From: Siansivirga zeaxanthinifaciens CC-SAMT-1
GTDB lineage: Bacteria > Bacteroidota > Bacteroidia > Flavobacteriales > Flavobacteriaceae
Assembly: GCF_000941055.1 (NCBI RefSeq)
Contig: NZ_CP007202.1
Span: 120,001 to 184,000, forward strand
Direction of reading: 5' to 3'
Length of the DNA: 64,000 nt
Below are positions 9,901 through 20,519 of the stretch, piece by piece (positions within the stretch are counted from its first letter, which is position 1; the number at the start of each line of letters is the position of its first letter). The position numbers and the translations under genes were made by a program. Under the pieces are notes generated by a model. That model saw only the letters and a list, made by a program, of their open reading frames with translations, searched no databases and was not told where the DNA came from.

Positions 9901-11233
9901 TAGGAGCACGGTTTAGTAATACTGGATGTCCTTTAAGAACGTTTTCCAAGATATCCCAAACCACAGGCTCTCTTTTATCTATAATTTTCTTAGCCGATTT
10001 TACAGTTTTAACAATACCTCTTTCAATTAATTTTCTAATTACAAAAGGTTTGTAAAGCTCTGCAGCCATATTTTTTGGTAAACCACACTCGTATAGTTTT
10101 AATTCTGGTCCAACAACAATTACCGAACGTGCAGAATAATCAACACGTTTACCAAGTAAGTTTTGACGGAAACGACCTTGTTTACCTTTTAATGAATCTG
10201 ATAACGATTTTAATGGTCTGTTAGAATCTGTTTTAACTGCTGAAGATTTACGTGTATTATCGAATAACGAATCTACAGATTCCTGTAACATACGTTTTTC
10301 GTTACGTAAAATTACTTCAGGGGCTTTAATTTCAACTAAACGCTTCAGACGGTTATTACGTATAATAACTCTTCTGTATAAATCATTTAAATCAGACGTT
10401 GCAAAACGACCACCATCTAACGGCACTAAAGGACGTAATTCTGGCGGGATGATTGGAATTACCTTCATAATCATCCACTCTGGTCTGTTCTCACGATTAT
10501 TGTTAGATTCTCTTAAAGATTCTACAACTTGTAAACGTTTTAAAGCTTCTGTTTTACGTTGTTTAGACGTTTCAGTGTTTGCTTTATGACGTAGTTCGTA
10601 TGATAAAGACTCTAAATCAATTCTAGCTAATAAATCGATTAAACATTCTGCTCCCATTTTAGCAAGGAACTTGTTTGGATCTGTATCATCTAAATATTGA
10701 TTTTCTTGAGGAAGCGATTCAAGAATATTTAAATATTCTTCTTCTGTTAAGAAGTCCATTTTTTGTAATGGCTCACCTTCTTCGTTTTTAGCATTACCTG
10801 GTTGAATTACTACGTAACGTTCGTAGTAAATAATCATATCTAATTTCTTAGAAGGTAATCCTAATAAATATCCTATTTTGTTTGGTAAAGAACGGAAGTA
10901 CCAGATATGAGCAACAGGCACCACTAAATTAATGTGACCAACTCTGTCTCTACGTACTTTCTTTTCTGTTACTTCTACACCACAACGGTCACATACGATA
11001 CCTTTGTAGCGAATTCTTTTATATTTACCACAAGCACATTCGTAGTCCTTTACAGGTCCAAAAATACGCTCACAGAATAAACCATCTCTTTCTGGTTTAT
11101 GAGTTCGATAATTGATAGTTTCTGGTTTTAAAACCTCACCTCTAGACTCTGCTAAAATAGACTCTGGTGAAGCTAAACCGATGGAGATTTTGTTAAATCT
11201 CTTTACTGTATTCTTATCTTGTTTTCTTGCCAT
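6929..11233 (-). CDS. rpoC: DNA-directed RNA polymerase subunit beta'
   Basis: The largest subunit of RNA polymerase, 1434 residues, normal for Bacteroidota. The N-terminal zinc ribbon [20 protein letters not shown] is at about 67-86. The Mg-binding active-site loop [12 protein letters not shown] lies at about 470. The second zinc-binding site is [14 protein letters not shown], preceded by the conserved CGT of the INTEDCGT segment. The trigger-loop region is [17 protein letters not shown]. The start [19 protein letters not shown] is well supported by family N-termini. It is co-transcribed with rpoB (72 bp gap with a palindromic hairpin) and ends before a strong terminator. Confidence 0.99.
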   Translation of the reverse strand: MARKQDKNTVKRFNKISIGLASPESILAESRGEVLKPETINYRTHKPERDGLFCERIFGPVKDYECACGKYKRIRYKGIVCDRCGVEVTEKKVRRDRVGHINLVVPVAHIWYFRSLPNKIGYLLGLPSKKLDMIIYYERYVVIQPGNAKNEEGEPLQKMDFLTEEEYLNILESLPQENQYLDDTDPNKFLAKMGAECLIDLLARIDLESLSYELRHKANTETSKQRKTEALKRLQVVESLRESNNNRENRPEWMIMKVIPIIPPELRPLVPLDGGRFATSDLNDLYRRVIIRNNRLKRLVEIKAPEVILRNEKRMLQESVDSLFDNTRKSSAVKTDSNRPLKSLSDSLKGKQGRFRQNLLGKRVDYSARSVIVVGPELKLYECGLPKNMAAELYKPFVIRKLIERGIVKTVKSAKKIIDKREPVVWDILENVLKGHPVLLNRAPTLHRLGIQAFQPKLIEGKAIQLHPLVCTAFNADFDGDQMAVHLPLGPEAILECQLLMLASHNILNPANGSPVTVPSQDMVLGLYYMTKLRKSTPEAPVKGEGLTFYAPEEVEIAFNEKRVDLNAGIKVRTLDINEDGKLAPTIIETTVGRVLFNQHVPQAAGYINQVLTKKSLRDIIGDILKYTSVPETADFLDAIRTLGFKFAFQGGLSFSLGDIIIPPEKQGMIDKANTLVDGIMGNYNMGLITNNERYNQVIDIWTSTNAELTELSMKRIREDQQGFNSVFMMLDSGARGSKEQIRQLTGMRGLMAKPKKSNAGGGEIIENPILSNFKEGLSILEYFISTHGARKGLADTALKTADAGYLTRRLVDVSQDVIINTEDCGTLRGVEVEPLKKNDEVVETLQERIVGRVSLNDVYNPLTDELLVASGQLIEDDIAEAIEASPIESVEVRSALTCEALQGICSKCYGRNLATGKMVQRGEAVGVVAAQSIGEPGTQLTLRTFHVGGIAGNISEENKLVVKFTGIAEIEDLKTVKGVDNEGNESDIVISRTTELKLIDKKTGITLSTNNIPYGSTLLIKNGDELKPGDVVCTWDPYNGVIISEFSGKIKYENIEQGITYQVEIDEQTGFQEKVISESRNKKLIPTLHIEDTKGEVIRSYNLPVGSHLMINDGEKINVGKILVKIPRKSAKAGDITGGLPRVTELFEARNPSNPAVVSEIDGVVSFGKIKRGNREIIVESKLGEVKKYLVKLSNQILVQENDYVKAGMPLSDGSITPNDILNIKGPSAVQQYLVNEVQEVYRLQGVKINDKHFEVVVRQMMRKVRIIDSGDTLFLEDQLVHKADFILENDEIFGMKVIEDAGDSSRLKAGQIITPRELRDENSILRREDKALVVARDARPATATPILQGITRASLQTKSFISAASFQETTKVLNEAAVAGKVDDLEGLKENVIVGHRIPAGTGMRKYDNIIVGSKEEFDEMMQVKKQELNYN

Positions 11234-11269
11234 AATATATGGTGCTATCGAATTATTTGTAAACTATTA

Positions 11270-11299
11270 GCACATGGCTTAGTTAACTAAACCATGTGC
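11270..11299 (-). other. Hairpin between rpoB and rpoC
   Basis: GCACATGG..TAGTT and AACTA..CCATGTGC form an almost perfect 30-nt palindrome (14 of 15 positions pair). No U-run follows, so it is more likely an RNA-processing or mRNA-stability element than a terminator. Confidence 0.65.
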
Positions 11300-11305
11300 G
11301 ATATA

Positions 11306-14300
11306 TTATTCCTCTAATCTTATGTCTAATCCAAGACCTTTCAATTCATGCATTAATACATTGAAAGATTCTGGTAGTCCTGGATCTGGCATTGGTTCTC
11401 CCTTAACGATTGCTTCGTAAGTTTTTGCACGACCAATAACATCATCAGATTTTACAGTTAAGATTTCACGTAACGTACTTGATGCACCATAAGCCTCAAG
11501 AGCCCATACCTCCATCTCACCAAAACGCTGACCACCAAATTGTGCTTTACCACCAAGAGGCTGTTGAGTAATTAATGAGTATGGTCCGATAGAACGTGCG
11601 TGCATCTTATCATCAACCATGTGACCTAATTTCAACATGTAAATAACCCCAACAGTAGCTGGTTGATCGAAACGTTCTCCAGTACCACCATCATATAAGT
11701 ATGTATGACCGTATCTTGGTATTCCTGCTTCGTCTGTTAATTCGTTTATTTGATCAATTGTTGCTCCATCAAAAATAGGTGTTGCATAAGTGCGTCCTAA
11801 TTTTTGACCAGCCCAACCTAAAACGGTTTCATAAATCTGCCCAATGTTCATACGAGATGGTACACCAAGTGGATTTAATACAATATCAACTGGCGTTCCG
11901 TCTTCTAAGAAAGGCATATCTTCTTGACGTACAATACGTGCAACAATACCTTTATTACCGTGACGACCTGCCATTTTATCACCCACTTTAAGTTTACGCT
12001 TTTTAGCAATATAAACTTTAGCTAATTTAATGATACCTGCTGGTAACTCATCTCCTACAGAAATTGTGAATTTTTCACGTCTTAAAGAACCTTGTAAATC
12101 GTTTTCTTTAATTTTGTAGTTATGTATTAAATCTGCTACTAATGCATTTGTATGATCATCTGTAGTCCATTTTCCTGAAACTAAATGCGCATAATCATCA
12201 ACAGCATTTAACATTTTTAATGTGAATTTTTTACCTTTTGGTAATACTTCTTCACCTAAATCGTTATAAATACCTTGAGCTGTTTTACCGTTTACAATGT
12301 TGAATAATTTCTCAATTAAAACTTCTTTTAATTCATCAAATTTTCTATCGTAAATAGCTTCTAATGCAACAATATCATCTTTATCTTGAGCTCTCTTACG
12401 TTTATCTTTTACTGCTCTAGAGAATAATTTTTTCTCTATAACAACACCATTTAGAGATGGCGAAGCTTTTAAAGAAGCATCTTTTACATCTCCAGCTTTA
12501 TCACCAAATATAGCTCTTAATAATTTTTCTTCCGGAGTTGGATCGCTTTCCCCTTTAGGAGTAATTTTACCAATTAAGATATCGCCTGGTTTTACTTCGG
12601 CACCAATACGAATCATTCCGTTTTCATCTAAATCTTTTGTAGCTTCTTCAGACACGTTAGGAATATCATTAGTTAACTCTTCGTTACCTAATTTTGTGTC
12701 TCTAACTTCTAAAGAATACTCATCAATATGAATAGATGTAAATATATCTTCACGTACTACTTTTTCTGAAATAACAATCGCATCCTCAAAGTTATACCCT
12801 TTCCATGGCATAAAGGCTACTTTCATATTTCTACCTAAAGCTAATTCTCCTTTTTGAGTTGCATAACCTTCACATAAAACTTGACCTTTAGTTACTTTAT
12901 CACCTTTAACCACGATTGGTTTTAAGTTGATACTTGTACCTTGGTTTGTTTTTCTGAATTTTACTAATTGATATGATTTAACATCACTATCAAAACTAAC
13001 TTTAGCTTCATCTTCAGTACGATCGTATTTGATTACAATTTCTTTTGCATCAACATATTGTACAACACCATCTCCTTCTGCATTAATAAGTACACGTGAA
13101 TCTGTTGCTACTTGACGCTCTAGACCTGTACCTACAATAGGAGCTTGAGGTAATAATAATGGAACTGCCTGACGCATCATGTTAGATCCCATCAATGCAC
13201 GGTTCGCATCATCATGCTCTAAGAAAGGAATTAATGATGCTGAAATAGACGAAATCTGATTTGGAGCTACATCAGTATAATGAATTGCTGTTGGCTCGAT
13301 AACCGGAAAGTCACCTTCCATTCTCGCAATTACTTTATCATGAAGTATGGTACCTTCAGCATCTACTTTTACAGTCGCTTGCGCAATTAATTTACCTTCT
13401 TCTTCTTCTGCACTTAAATATACAGGAGCATTTTTAATATCTACAACACCATTTTCAACAGGACGATAAGGTGTTTCAATAAATCCCATCGCGTTTACTT
13501 TAGCGTAAACAGAAAGTGATGAAATTAAACCAATATTTGGTCCCTCTGGTGTTTCAATCGGACATAAACGTCCGTAATGTGTATAGTGAACGTCACGTAC
13601 CTCGAAACCAGCTCTTTCACGAGATAAACCTCCTGGTCCAAGAGCAGATAAACGACGTTTGTGTGTTATTTCCGCTAATGGATTTGTTTGATCCATGAAT
13701 TGAGATAACTGGTTTGTTCCAAAGAATGAATTAATAACAGACGATAACGTCTTAGCATTAATTAAATCTATTGGTGTAAAAACTTCGTTATCACGTACAT
13801 TCATACGCTCACGAATGGTACGAGCCATACGAGCTAAACCAACACCAAATTGTTGAGATAATTGCTCACCAACAGTACGAACACGACGGTTAGATAAGTG
13901 ATCAATATCATCAATCTCAGCTTTAGAATTGATAAGCTCAATTAAATATTTTATAATAGTAATGATATCTTCTTTAGTAAGCACTTGCTTATCCATTTCA
14001 ATATCAAGACCTAATTTTTTATTCATTCTGTAACGACCAACCTCTCCTAAAGAGTAACGTTGATCACTAAAGAATAATTTATCGATAATACCACGCGCTG
14101 TTTCTTCATCTGGCGGTTCTGCATTACGTAATTGTCTATAAATATGCTCAACAGCCTCTTTTTCAGAATTTGTTGGATCTTTTTGAAGTGTGTTATGTAT
14201 AATAGCATAATCACCTTGTTCTGCAGTTTCTTTATGTAAAAGAATTGTTTTTACATCTGCATCGATAATTTCTTCAATATTATCTTTATCTAAAATGGTA

Positions 14301-15121
14301 TCACGATCAAGAATAATTTCATTACGCTCGATTGATACAACTTCTCCAGTATCTTCATCAACAAAATCCTCGTGCCAAGTATTTAAAACACGTGCCGCTA
14401 ATTTTCTTCCTTGATATTTTTTAAGTCCCGTTTTAGAAACTTTAATTTCTTCAGCTAAATCGAAAATCTCTAAGATATCTTTATCACGCTCAAAACCGAT
14501 TGCGCGGAATAACGTAGTAACAGGTAACTTCTTTTTTCTATCGATGTAGGCATACATTACCTGATTGATATCGGTAGCAAACTCTATCCAAGATCCTTTG
14601 AAAGGAATCACTCTGGCAGAATAAAGTTTTGTTCCGTTAGCATGGAAAGATTGTCCGAAGAAAACCCCTGGTGAACGATGTAATTGAGATACTACTACAC
14701 GTTCTGCACCATTGATACAAAAAGTACCACTTGGTGTCATGTAAGGAATGGTTCCTAAATACACATCTTGAACAATGGTTTCGAAATCCTCATGTTCAGG
14801 ATCTGTACAATATAACTTTAACCTAGCTTTAAGCGGAACGCTGTAAGTAAGACCTCTTTCTATACACTCATCAATAGCGTATCTTGGAGGATCAACAAAG
14901 TAATCTAAAAATTCTAAAACAAATTGATTACGAGAATCTGTAATAGGAAAGTTTTCCATGAAAGTATTATATAAACCTTCATCTCCTCTTTCTTCAGATT
15001 TTGTTTCTAATTGGAAAAAATCCTGGAAGGATTTTATCTGAATATCCAAGAAGTCTGGATACTCTGTTCTATTTACAATAGACGAGAAATTTAATCTTTC
15101 AGCTTGTGTTGACAACATCAA
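11306..15121 (-). CDS. rpoB: DNA-directed RNA polymerase subunit beta
   Basis: Second-largest RNA polymerase subunit, 1271 residues. The rifampicin-binding region is intact ([16 protein letters not shown] and [27 protein letters not shown]), with the wild-type-like D, H and S residues seen in sensitive enzymes. Catalytic-site contacts are in [13 protein letters not shown] and in the C-terminal [24 protein letters not shown]. The start may be the first or second Met ([12 protein letters not shown]). It is preceded by a 121-bp gap holding two hairpins after rplL and followed by rpoC in the same operon. Confidence 0.99.
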   Translation of the reverse strand: MMLSTQAERLNFSSIVNRTEYPDFLDIQIKSFQDFFQLETKSEERGDEGLYNTFMENFPITDSRNQFVLEFLDYFVDPPRYAIDECIERGLTYSVPLKARLKLYCTDPEHEDFETIVQDVYLGTIPYMTPSGTFCINGAERVVVSQLHRSPGVFFGQSFHANGTKLYSARVIPFKGSWIEFATDINQVMYAYIDRKKKLPVTTLFRAIGFERDKDILEIFDLAEEIKVSKTGLKKYQGRKLAARVLNTWHEDFVDEDTGEVVSIERNEIILDRDTILDKDNIEEIIDADVKTILLHKETAEQGDYAIIHNTLQKDPTNSEKEAVEHIYRQLRNAEPPDEETARGIIDKLFFSDQRYSLGEVGRYRMNKKLGLDIEMDKQVLTKEDIITIIKYLIELINSKAEIDDIDHLSNRRVRTVGEQLSQQFGVGLARMARTIRERMNVRDNEVFTPIDLINAKTLSSVINSFFGTNQLSQFMDQTNPLAEITHKRRLSALGPGGLSRERAGFEVRDVHYTHYGRLCPIETPEGPNIGLISSLSVYAKVNAMGFIETPYRPVENGVVDIKNAPVYLSAEEEEGKLIAQATVKVDAEGTILHDKVIARMEGDFPVIEPTAIHYTDVAPNQISSISASLIPFLEHDDANRALMGSNMMRQAVPLLLPQAPIVGTGLERQVATDSRVLINAEGDGVVQYVDAKEIVIKYDRTEDEAKVSFDSDVKSYQLVKFRKTNQGTSINLKPIVVKGDKVTKGQVLCEGYATQKGELALGRNMKVAFMPWKGYNFEDAIVISEKVVREDIFTSIHIDEYSLEVRDTKLGNEELTNDIPNVSEEATKDLDENGMIRIGAEVKPGDILIGKITPKGESDPTPEEKLLRAIFGDKAGDVKDASLKASPSLNGVVIEKKLFSRAVKDKRKRAQDKDDIVALEAIYDRKFDELKEVLIEKLFNIVNGKTAQGIYNDLGEEVLPKGKKFTLKMLNAVDDYAHLVSGKWTTDDHTNALVADLIHNYKIKENDLQGSLRREKFTISVGDELPAGIIKLAKVYIAKKRKLKVGDKMAGRHGNKGIVARIVRQEDMPFLEDGTPVDIVLNPLGVPSRMNIGQIYETVLGWAGQKLGRTYATPIFDGATIDQINELTDEAGIPRYGHTYLYDGGTGERFDQPATVGVIYMLKLGHMVDDKMHARSIGPYSLITQQPLGGKAQFGGQRFGEMEVWALEAYGASSTLREILTVKSDDVIGRAKTYEAIVKGEPMPDPGLPESFNVLMHELKGLGLDIRLEE

Positions 15122-15155
15122 TGGACGGAATTTTGATTAAAAAATAATAGTTAAA

Positions 15156-15219
15156 GCGTATGTAATCATTATATACGCAAAATGGTTTAGGTCTTGAAGT
15201 AAAACTCCAGACCTAAACC
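15156..15219 (-). promoter_or_regulatory. Two hairpins between rplL and rpoB
   Basis: The first (in minus-strand order) pairs GGTTTAGGTCT with AGACCTAAACC (15184-15219, 11 bp, about 14-nt loop). The second pairs GCGTAT with ATACGC (15156-15178). Neither has a good U-run. In E. coli the equivalent gap holds an attenuator and an RNase III site; a similar role here is inference by position. Confidence 0.6.
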
Positions 15220-15242
15220 TTTATGATTTTGGTAAGCTAAGC

Positions 15243-15620
15243 TTATTTAAGCTCAACCTCTGCTCCAGCTTCTTCTAAAGATGCTTTTAAAGCTTCAGCC
15301 TCGTCTTTAGACACAGCTTCTTTTACGTTGCTTGGTGCACCGTCAACTAATTCTTTAGCTTCTTTTAAGCCTAAACCAGTTAATTCTTTTACTAATTTAA
15401 CAACTGCTAATTTAGAAGCACCTGCTGATTTTAATATTACATCAAATTCAGTTTGAGCTTCAGCAGCATCATCGCCACCAGCAGCTGGACCAGCAGCAAC
15501 TGCTACAGCAGCAGCAGCAGGCTCGATACCGTACTCTTCTTTTAATATAGTAGCTAACTCGTTTACTTCTTTAACTGTTAAGTTAACTAATTGTTCTGCG
15601 AAATCTTTTAAATCTGCCAT
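15243..15620 (-). CDS. rplL: 50S ribosomal protein L7/L12
   Basis: The L12 stalk protein, 125 residues, which recruits translational GTPases. The N-terminal dimerisation domain ([26 protein letters not shown]) is followed by an Ala/Gly-rich hinge (about residues 36-52) and the C-terminal domain with [40 protein letters not shown]. It follows rplJ with a 64-bp gap and precedes rpoB in the same transcript. Confidence 0.98.
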   Translation of the reverse strand: MADLKDFAEQLVNLTVKEVNELATILKEEYGIEPAAAAVAVAAGPAAGGDDAAEAQTEFDVILKSAGASKLAVVKLVKELTGLGLKEAKELVDGAPSNVKEAVSKDEAEALKASLEEAGAEVELK

Positions 15621-15684
15621 TTTTCTATCGTTTTAATAAATTTTTAATTTTAATATAATTGTAATAAGTGCGTACTGTTTAATA

Positions 15685-16206
15685 CTATCCTTCTTTTTCA
15701 GATAGTGTTTTAAGAATACCAGCCAGTTTTCCACCACTTGATTTAAGTGCTGAAACAACGTTTTTAGCAGGAGATTGTAATAATCCAATAATATCTCCTA
15801 ATAACTCTTCTTTAGACTTGATATCAACTAACATGTCTAATTGGTTATCGCCGATGTAAACTGATTCCTCAATGAGAGCACCTTTTAATAAAGGTTTTTC
15901 AGATTTTTTACGGAATGTTTTAATCAACTTTGCTGGTGCATTTCCAGTTTCAGAATACATCACAGATGTATTTCCTTTTAAAACTGTTGGTAAATTTCCA
16001 AAATCTCTTTCAGAAACTTCCATTGCTTTAGCTAATAAAGTATTCTTAACAACTGCTAATTTAATGTTTGCTTTGTAACAAGCACGACGTAAATCTGAAG
16101 TCGTAGCTGCATTCAATCCTGATATATCCGCTAAATAAATATTAGCATTTGTGGCTAATTCTGCAGTTAATTCCTCAATTACTTGTGATTTTTCTTGTCT
16201 TGTCAT
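15685..16206 (-). CDS. rplJ: 50S ribosomal protein L10
   Basis: L10 anchors L7/L12 dimers to the ribosome. It has 173 residues, with the family segments LTAELATNANIYLADISGL and LRRACYKANIKLAVVKNTLLAKA. The helical C-terminus that binds L12 is present (NVVSALKSSGGKLAGILKTLSEKEG). Only 19 bp separate it from rplA, so there is little room for a long autoregulatory leader like that in enterobacteria. Confidence 0.98.
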   Translation of the reverse strand: MTRQEKSQVIEELTAELATNANIYLADISGLNAATTSDLRRACYKANIKLAVVKNTLLAKAMEVSERDFGNLPTVLKGNTSVMYSETGNAPAKLIKTFRKKSEKPLLKGALIEESVYIGDNQLDMLVDIKSKEELLGDIIGLLQSPAKNVVSALKSSGGKLAGILKTLSEKEG

Positions 16207-16225
16207 AATAAAAGTATTTAACTAA

Positions 16226-16915
16226 TTAATTAACCTTAGAATCAACAGCAACACTAGGACTCATTGTACTAGAAAGGAATATACTTTTTACATAAACACC
16301 TTTTGCAGTTGTTGGCTTAAGTTTTATTAATGTTTGAATTAATTCATTTGCATTTTCTGCTAATTTATCAGCAGTAAAAGACGCTTTACCTATGGCAGCA
16401 TGTACGATACCAGTTTTATCAACTTTAAAGTCAATTTTACCAGCTTTTACTTCTGCTACAGCTTTAGCTACATCCATAGTAACTGTACCTGTTTTAGGGT
16501 TAGGCATTAAACCACGAGGACCTAATACACGACCTAATGGACCTAATTTACCCATAACACTAGGCATAGTGATAATAACATCAACATCAGTCCAACCATT
16601 TTTGATTTTGTCTAGATATTCATCTAAACCTACATAATCAGCGCCAGCTTCTTTAGCTTCTGCCTCTTTATCTGGTGTTACTAATGCTAATACTTTCATG
16701 TCTTTACCAGTACCGTGAGGTAATGAAACCACCCCTCTAACCATCTGGTTTGCTTTACGAGGATCTACTCCTAAACGTACAGCGATATCAACTGAAGCAT
16801 CAAACTTTGTATTAGTAATTTCTTTTACTAATGCTGTTGCTTCACTAAGAGAATAAACTCTTCCTTTTTCTATTTTTGCTAAAGCTTCCTTTTGCTTTTT
16901 TGTTAATCTTGCCAT
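16226..16915 (-). CDS. rplA: 50S ribosomal protein L1
   Basis: L1 forms the mobile stalk at the ribosomal E site. It has 229 residues, including the family signature [32 protein letters not shown] (about 115-146) in domain II. The start [18 protein letters not shown] is standard. It is 20 bp downstream of rplK in the operon. L1 usually represses its own operon by binding the rplK leader; no such site was identified here. Confidence 0.98.
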   Translation of the reverse strand: MARLTKKQKEALAKIEKGRVYSLSEATALVKEITNTKFDASVDIAVRLGVDPRKANQMVRGVVSLPHGTGKDMKVLALVTPDKEAEAKEAGADYVGLDEYLDKIKNGWTDVDVIITMPSVMGKLGPLGRVLGPRGLMPNPKTGTVTMDVAKAVAEVKAGKIDFKVDKTGIVHAAIGKASFTADKLAENANELIQTLIKLKPTTAKGVYVKSIFLSSTMSPSVAVDSKVN

Positions 16916-16935
16916 TTCTTAATGTCTTTTAACGA

Positions 16936-17373
16936 TTACTTAGGTGCGTTTCCGGTTACGGTTATACCCATAGACCTTGCGGTACCAGCTATCATACTCA
17001 TAGCAGCTTCAATAGTAAATGCATTTAAATCTACCATTTTGTCTTCTGCTATCGTTTTAATCTGTTCCCATGAAACTTTAGCTACTTTTTTTCGGTTTGG
17101 TTCTCCTGAACCACTTTTTAACTTGGCCGCTTCTAATAATTGTACTGCAGCTGGAGGAGTCTTGATTACAAAATCAAATGATTTGTCTTTGTAAACAGAG
17201 ATAACAACTGGTAAAACTTTACCAGGCTTATCTTGTGTTCTAGCATTAAATTGCTTACAGAACTCCATGATGTTAACTCCAGCAGCACCTAAAGCGGGTC
17301 CAACCGGTGGCGACGGATTCGCAGCACCTCCCCGAACTTGTAACTTAACTACTTTACTTAATTCTTTTGCCAT
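16936..17373 (-). CDS. rplK: 50S ribosomal protein L11
   Basis: L11 forms the GTPase-associated centre with 23S rRNA. It has 145 residues, with the N-terminal [21 protein letters not shown] and C-terminal [17 protein letters not shown] segments typical of the family. It begins the rplKAJL-rpoBC set, 70 bp after nusG. Confidence 0.98.
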   Translation of the reverse strand: MAKELSKVVKLQVRGGAANPSPPVGPALGAAGVNIMEFCKQFNARTQDKPGKVLPVVISVYKDKSFDFVIKTPPAAVQLLEAAKLKSGSGEPNRKKVAKVSWEQIKTIAEDKMVDLNAFTIEAAMSMIAGTARSMGITVTGNAPK

Positions 17374-17443
17374 TTTTAATAATTTAGTTTGACAAGTTTT
17401 TTATTTGGAAGCAAAAAACCTATCCGTTATAATGTAACAATTA

Positions 17444-17998
17444 TTATACTTTTTCAACTTGCATATAGCTTAACTCTAATGGTGTCTTTCTTCCAAATAT
17501 CTTAACCATTACTTCAAGCTTACGCTTTTCTTCATTTATTTTCTCGATAGTTCCGTCGAAACCATTGAAAGGACCATCGATTACTTTAACTGTCTCACCT
17601 TTTGTAAAAGGAATAGCAACATTGGTATTTTCTTCTACAGTTAACTCATCTACTTTACCTAACATTCTGTTAACCTCAGACATTCTTAATGGCACAGGAT
17701 CGCCTCCTTTAGTTTCTCCTAGAAAACCAATTACATTAGTAACAGATCTAATTATGTGAGGAACTTCACCAGTTAAATTTGCCTGAATCATGATATAACC
17801 CGGAAAAAAAACTTTCTCTTTCTGGATTTTTTTACCATTTCGTATCTGAACAACTTTCTCTGTAGGAACAAGTACTTGATCAACATAATCTTGAAGACCT
17901 AAACGAGCAATTTCATTCTCGATATAAGTCTTAATCTTATTTTCTTGACCACTAACAGCCCTTACTACATACCACTTTTTTTCGCTTACTTCAGACAT
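17444..17998 (-). CDS. nusG: Transcription termination/antitermination protein NusG
   Basis: NusG binds RNA polymerase and couples it to ribosomes or Rho. It has 184 residues, with an N-terminal NGN domain (KKWYVVRAVSGQENKIKTYIEN, FFPGYIMIQ) and a C-terminal KOW domain (FTKGETVKVIDGPFNGFDGTIEKINEEKR). It lies 9 bp after secE, the usual partner arrangement. Confidence 0.98.
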   Translation of the reverse strand: MSEVSEKKWYVVRAVSGQENKIKTYIENEIARLGLQDYVDQVLVPTEKVVQIRNGKKIQKEKVFFPGYIMIQANLTGEVPHIIRSVTNVIGFLGETKGGDPVPLRMSEVNRMLGKVDELTVEENTNVAIPFTKGETVKVIDGPFNGFDGTIEKINEEKRKLEVMVKIFGRKTPLELSYMQVEKV

Positions 17999-18007
17999 AC
18001 TTTTGTT

Positions 18008-18202
18008 TTAACTAATCGATTGAAAGTAAAATGCAATAACTTTGCTGAATACGGTATCTACACCCCAGATAGCTAGGGAAAATACAATTGAAAATACAGC
18101 AACTAAAATTGTTAAGCTTTGTGCTTCTGCCCATGTTGGCCAACTTACGTTGTTTTTAAGTTCTCCAAATGATTCTTTTACGTAATTTACAAATCCAGCC
18201 AT
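18008..18202 (-). CDS. secE: Preprotein translocase subunit SecE
   Basis: The 64-residue essential clamp subunit of the SecYEG channel. It has a short amphipathic N-terminal helix (VNYVKESFGELKNNVSWPTWAEAQ) with the conserved W-P region, and one membrane segment at about 28-55. It lies between tRNA-Trp and nusG, as in most Bacteroidota. Confidence 0.95.
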   Translation of the reverse strand: MAGFVNYVKESFGELKNNVSWPTWAEAQSLTILVAVFSIVFSLAIWGVDTVFSKVIAFYFQSIS

Positions 18203-18307
18203 TTAATTATTTTTTCAATAGATTAAAATTTCTAGTTTTCAATTGTAAAATTGATTTAAACGAAATTTATATTATCTTTTTTTATAAGGTTTAAAAACCT
18301 TTTTAAG

Positions 18308-18380
18308 CACGGGTTGAGAGACTCGAACTCCCGACACCTGGTTTTGGAGACCAGTGCTCTACCAACTGAGCTAAACCCGT
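18308..18380 (-). tRNA. tRNA-Trp (anticodon CCA)
   Basis: Full cloverleaf: acceptor ACGGGTT/AACCCGT with discriminator G, D arm GCTCAGTTGGTAGAGC, anticodon loop CTCCAAA between CTGGT and ACCAG, and T arm with GTTCGAG. The 3' CCA is not encoded. It lies between tuf and secE. Confidence 0.97.
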
Positions 18381-18383
18381 AAA

Positions 18384-18419
18384 CAAAAGTCAAGGTATTC
18401 TAAAATAGAATACCTTAAC
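18384..18419 (-). terminator. Hairpin terminator between tuf and tRNA-Trp
   Basis: On the minus strand GTTAAGGTATTCTA pairs with TAGAATACCTTGAC (14 bp, tiny loop) and is followed by TTTTGTTT. It may reduce transcription from tuf into the tRNA-Trp-secE-nusG genes. Confidence 0.75.
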
Positions 18420-18439
18420 TTGTTATTTATAAAACTGTA

Positions 18440-19627
18440 TTAGTCTAAAATTTCAGTTACCTGTCCTGCACCTACTGTTCTACCACCCTCACGGATTGCG
18501 AAACGTAAACCTACGTTCATTGCAATTTTTTGGATAAGCTCAACAGTAATAGTTAAGTTGTCACCTGGCATAACCATCTCTACACCATCAGGTAAAGCGA
18601 TGTTACCAGTTACGTCAGTTGTACGTACGTAGAACTGTGGACGGTAATTGTTGTGGAATGGCGTGTGACGACCACCTTCTTCTTTCTTAAGGATATAAAC
18701 CTCAGCTTTGAATTTAGCGTGTGGAGTTACAGATCCTGGTTTAACGATAACCATACCTCTAGAGATTTGAGTTTTCTCAATACCTCTTAATAGGATACCA
18801 GCGTTATCTCCAGCCTCACCTCTATCAAGGATTTGACGGAACATTTCGATACCAGTAATAGTAGATGTTAATTTCTCAGCACCCATACCAATTATCTCTA
18901 CAGGATCACCAGTTTTAGCGATACCAGTTTCAATACGACCAGTAGCAACAGTACCACGACCAGTAATAGAGAATACGTCTTCGATTGGCATTAAGAAAGG
19001 TTTATCAACTTCTCTTAAAGGCTCTTCAATCCAGTTATCACAAGCTTCCATTAATTCTAAAACGGTATCAACCCATTTTTGCTCACCATTAAGTGCACCT
19101 AAAGCAGAACCAGCAATTACAGGTCCATTATCTCCATCGTACTCATAGAAAGATAATAAATCTCTAATCTCCATATCTACTAATTCAAGTAATTCTTCAT
19201 CATCAACCATATCCACTTTATTCATGAATACAACGATACGAGGAATACCTACTTGACGACCTAATAAGATGTGCTCACGAGTTTGTGGCATTGGACCATC
19301 AGTTGCAGCAACAACTAAGATAGCACCATCCATTTGAGCAGCACCAGTTACCATGTTCTTTACGTAATCCGCGTGACCTGGACAGTCAACGTGAGCATAG
19401 TGACGGTTAGCTGTTGAATATTCTACGTGAGATGTATTAATTGTAATACCTCTTTCTTTTTCTTCTGGAGCGTTATCAATCTGATCGAAAGATTTTGCTT
19501 CTGATAAACCTGCATCAGCTAATACTTTAGTAATAGCAGCAGTTAAAGTTGTTTTACCGTGATCTACGTGTCCAATTGTACCAATATTTAAGTGTGGTTT
19601 TGAACGATCGAAAGTTGCCTTTGCCAT
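18440..19627 (-). CDS. tuf: Elongation factor Tu
   Basis: EF-Tu delivers aminoacyl-tRNA to the ribosome. It has 395 residues, with G1 [10 protein letters not shown] (about 18-27), G3 [11 protein letters not shown] (about 81-91) and G4 NKVDMVDD. The C-terminal barrel motif [18 protein letters not shown] is present. It is co-transcribed after four tRNA genes (Thr-Tyr-Gly-Thr), the same arrangement as E. coli tufB. It is the only tuf gene in the window. Confidence 0.99.
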   Translation of the reverse strand: MAKATFDRSKPHLNIGTIGHVDHGKTTLTAAITKVLADAGLSEAKSFDQIDNAPEEKERGITINTSHVEYSTANRHYAHVDCPGHADYVKNMVTGAAQMDGAILVVAATDGPMPQTREHILLGRQVGIPRIVVFMNKVDMVDDEELLELVDMEIRDLLSFYEYDGDNGPVIAGSALGALNGEQKWVDTVLELMEACDNWIEEPLREVDKPFLMPIEDVFSITGRGTVATGRIETGIAKTGDPVEIIGMGAEKLTSTITGIEMFRQILDRGEAGDNAGILLRGIEKTQISRGMVIVKPGSVTPHAKFKAEVYILKKEEGGRHTPFHNNYRPQFYVRTTDVTGNIALPDGVEMVMPGDNLTITVELIQKIAMNVGLRFAIREGGRTVGAGQVTEILD

Positions 19628-19697
19628 GTTTTTTAAATAATTTAATCTTAGTTATATAATAATATTAGTGTATTCTAATTTTTGTTCAATTTAATAG

Positions 19698-19769
19698 AGC
19701 CAATGACGGGAATTGAACCCGTGACCTCTTCCTTACCAAGGAAACGCTCTACCCCTGAGCTACACCGGC
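19698..19769 (-). tRNA. tRNA-Thr (anticodon GGT)
   Basis: Acceptor GCCGGTG/CATTGGC with discriminator T, D arm with GCTCAGGGGTAGAGC, anticodon loop TTGGTAA between TTTCC and GGAAG. The CCA end is not encoded. Last tRNA before tuf. Confidence 0.95.
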
Positions 19770-19780
19770 TTAAATATTAG

Positions 19781-19853
19781 AGCGGGAGACCGGGTTCGAA
19801 CCGGCGACATTCAGCTTGGAAGGCTGACGCTCTACCAACTGAGCTACTCCCGC
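19781..19853 (-). tRNA. tRNA-Gly (anticodon TCC)
   Basis: Acceptor GCGGGAG/CTCCCGC with discriminator T, anticodon loop CTTCCAA between TCAGC and GCTGA, T arm with GGTTCGAACC. CCA is not encoded. Confidence 0.96.
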
Positions 19854-19884
19854 AATTATTTATTCCTTTTTAAAATTAAAAATG

Positions 19885-19966
<82 letters not shown>

Positions 19967-20002
19967 AATTTTAATTTATTTTCACTCTTTTTAAAGAACT
20001 TG

Positions 20003-20076
20003 AGCCGATGGAGGGACTCGAACCCACGACCTGCTGATTACAAATCAGCTGCTCTAGCCAGCTGAGCTACATCGGC
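20003..20076 (-). tRNA. tRNA-Thr (anticodon TGT)
   Basis: Acceptor GCCGATG/CATCGGC with discriminator T; anticodon loop TTTGTAA between GCTGA and TCAGC. First gene of the tRNA-tuf transcript. Confidence 0.96.
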
Positions 20077-20097
20077 GTTTTTTTATATTTTTTACAC

Positions 20098-20127
20098 ATA
20101 AAAAAAGCCCGCTATTTCTAACGGACT
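20098..20127 (-). terminator. Hairpin with U-run between hpf and the tRNA operon
   Basis: On the minus strand AGTCCGTT pairs with AGCGGGCT (two wobble pairs) around the loop AGAAAT and is followed by seven or more U. It would end transcripts from hpf. It also overlaps the predicted start of the tRNA-tuf transcript. Confidence 0.7.
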
Positions 20128-20128
20128 G

Positions 20129-20158
20129 CAAATGTATAGATTTATTTTTTTATTCAAA
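20129..20158 (-). promoter_or_regulatory. Promoter of the tRNA-tuf operon
   Basis: On the minus strand TTTG (20155-20158) and TACATTTG (20129-20136) are spaced by 18 nt, matching the Bacteroidota TTTG/TAnnTTTG consensus. The element is followed by CAGTC, close to the CAGCC seen after the rpsU and ssrA -7 elements. Confidence 0.7.
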
Positions 20159-20178
20159 ACATTTTTTGATAAATTTTA

Positions 20179-20481
20179 TTATAAATGTGCTCTTAATTTT
20201 TCCTTTCTTCTCTTTAAATGTCTTTCTAATGAGGCAACAGCTACATCTACGCCTTCTTCAAAGGTTTTGCATTGCTTTTTTACAACCAAACTATCTCCAG
20301 GTACGCTAAGCTTTGCTTCAAAAATTTTATTTTCTTTATCACTGGTATTTTCAACTTTTAAAAATACATCTGACTTAATGACCTTGTCGTAAAACAATTC
20401 TAATTTATCCATACGCTTTTGAATAAAACTTATTAATTTTTTGTCTGCACTAAAATTAACGGATTGCGTGTTTACTTTCAT
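20179..20481 (-). CDS. hpf: Ribosome hibernation promoting factor (HPF/YfiA family, short form)
   Basis: A 100-residue protein of the S30AE family that binds the 30S decoding region and silences ribosomes in slow growth. Family segments are MKVNTQSVNFSADKKLISFIQKRMDKLE and a basic C-terminal helix, EGVDVAVASLERHLKRRKEKL. It lacks the extra C-terminal dimerisation domain of long HPF. It lies 38 bp downstream of xerC, so the two may be co-transcribed, and ends before a hairpin terminator. Confidence 0.93.
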   Translation of the reverse strand: MKVNTQSVNFSADKKLISFIQKRMDKLELFYDKVIKSDVFLKVENTSDKENKIFEAKLSVPGDSLVVKKQCKTFEEGVDVAVASLERHLKRRKEKLRAHL

Positions 20482-20519
20482 ACTACTGTTTTTTAAATAG
20501 GTTAAACAATAAAAGAATG

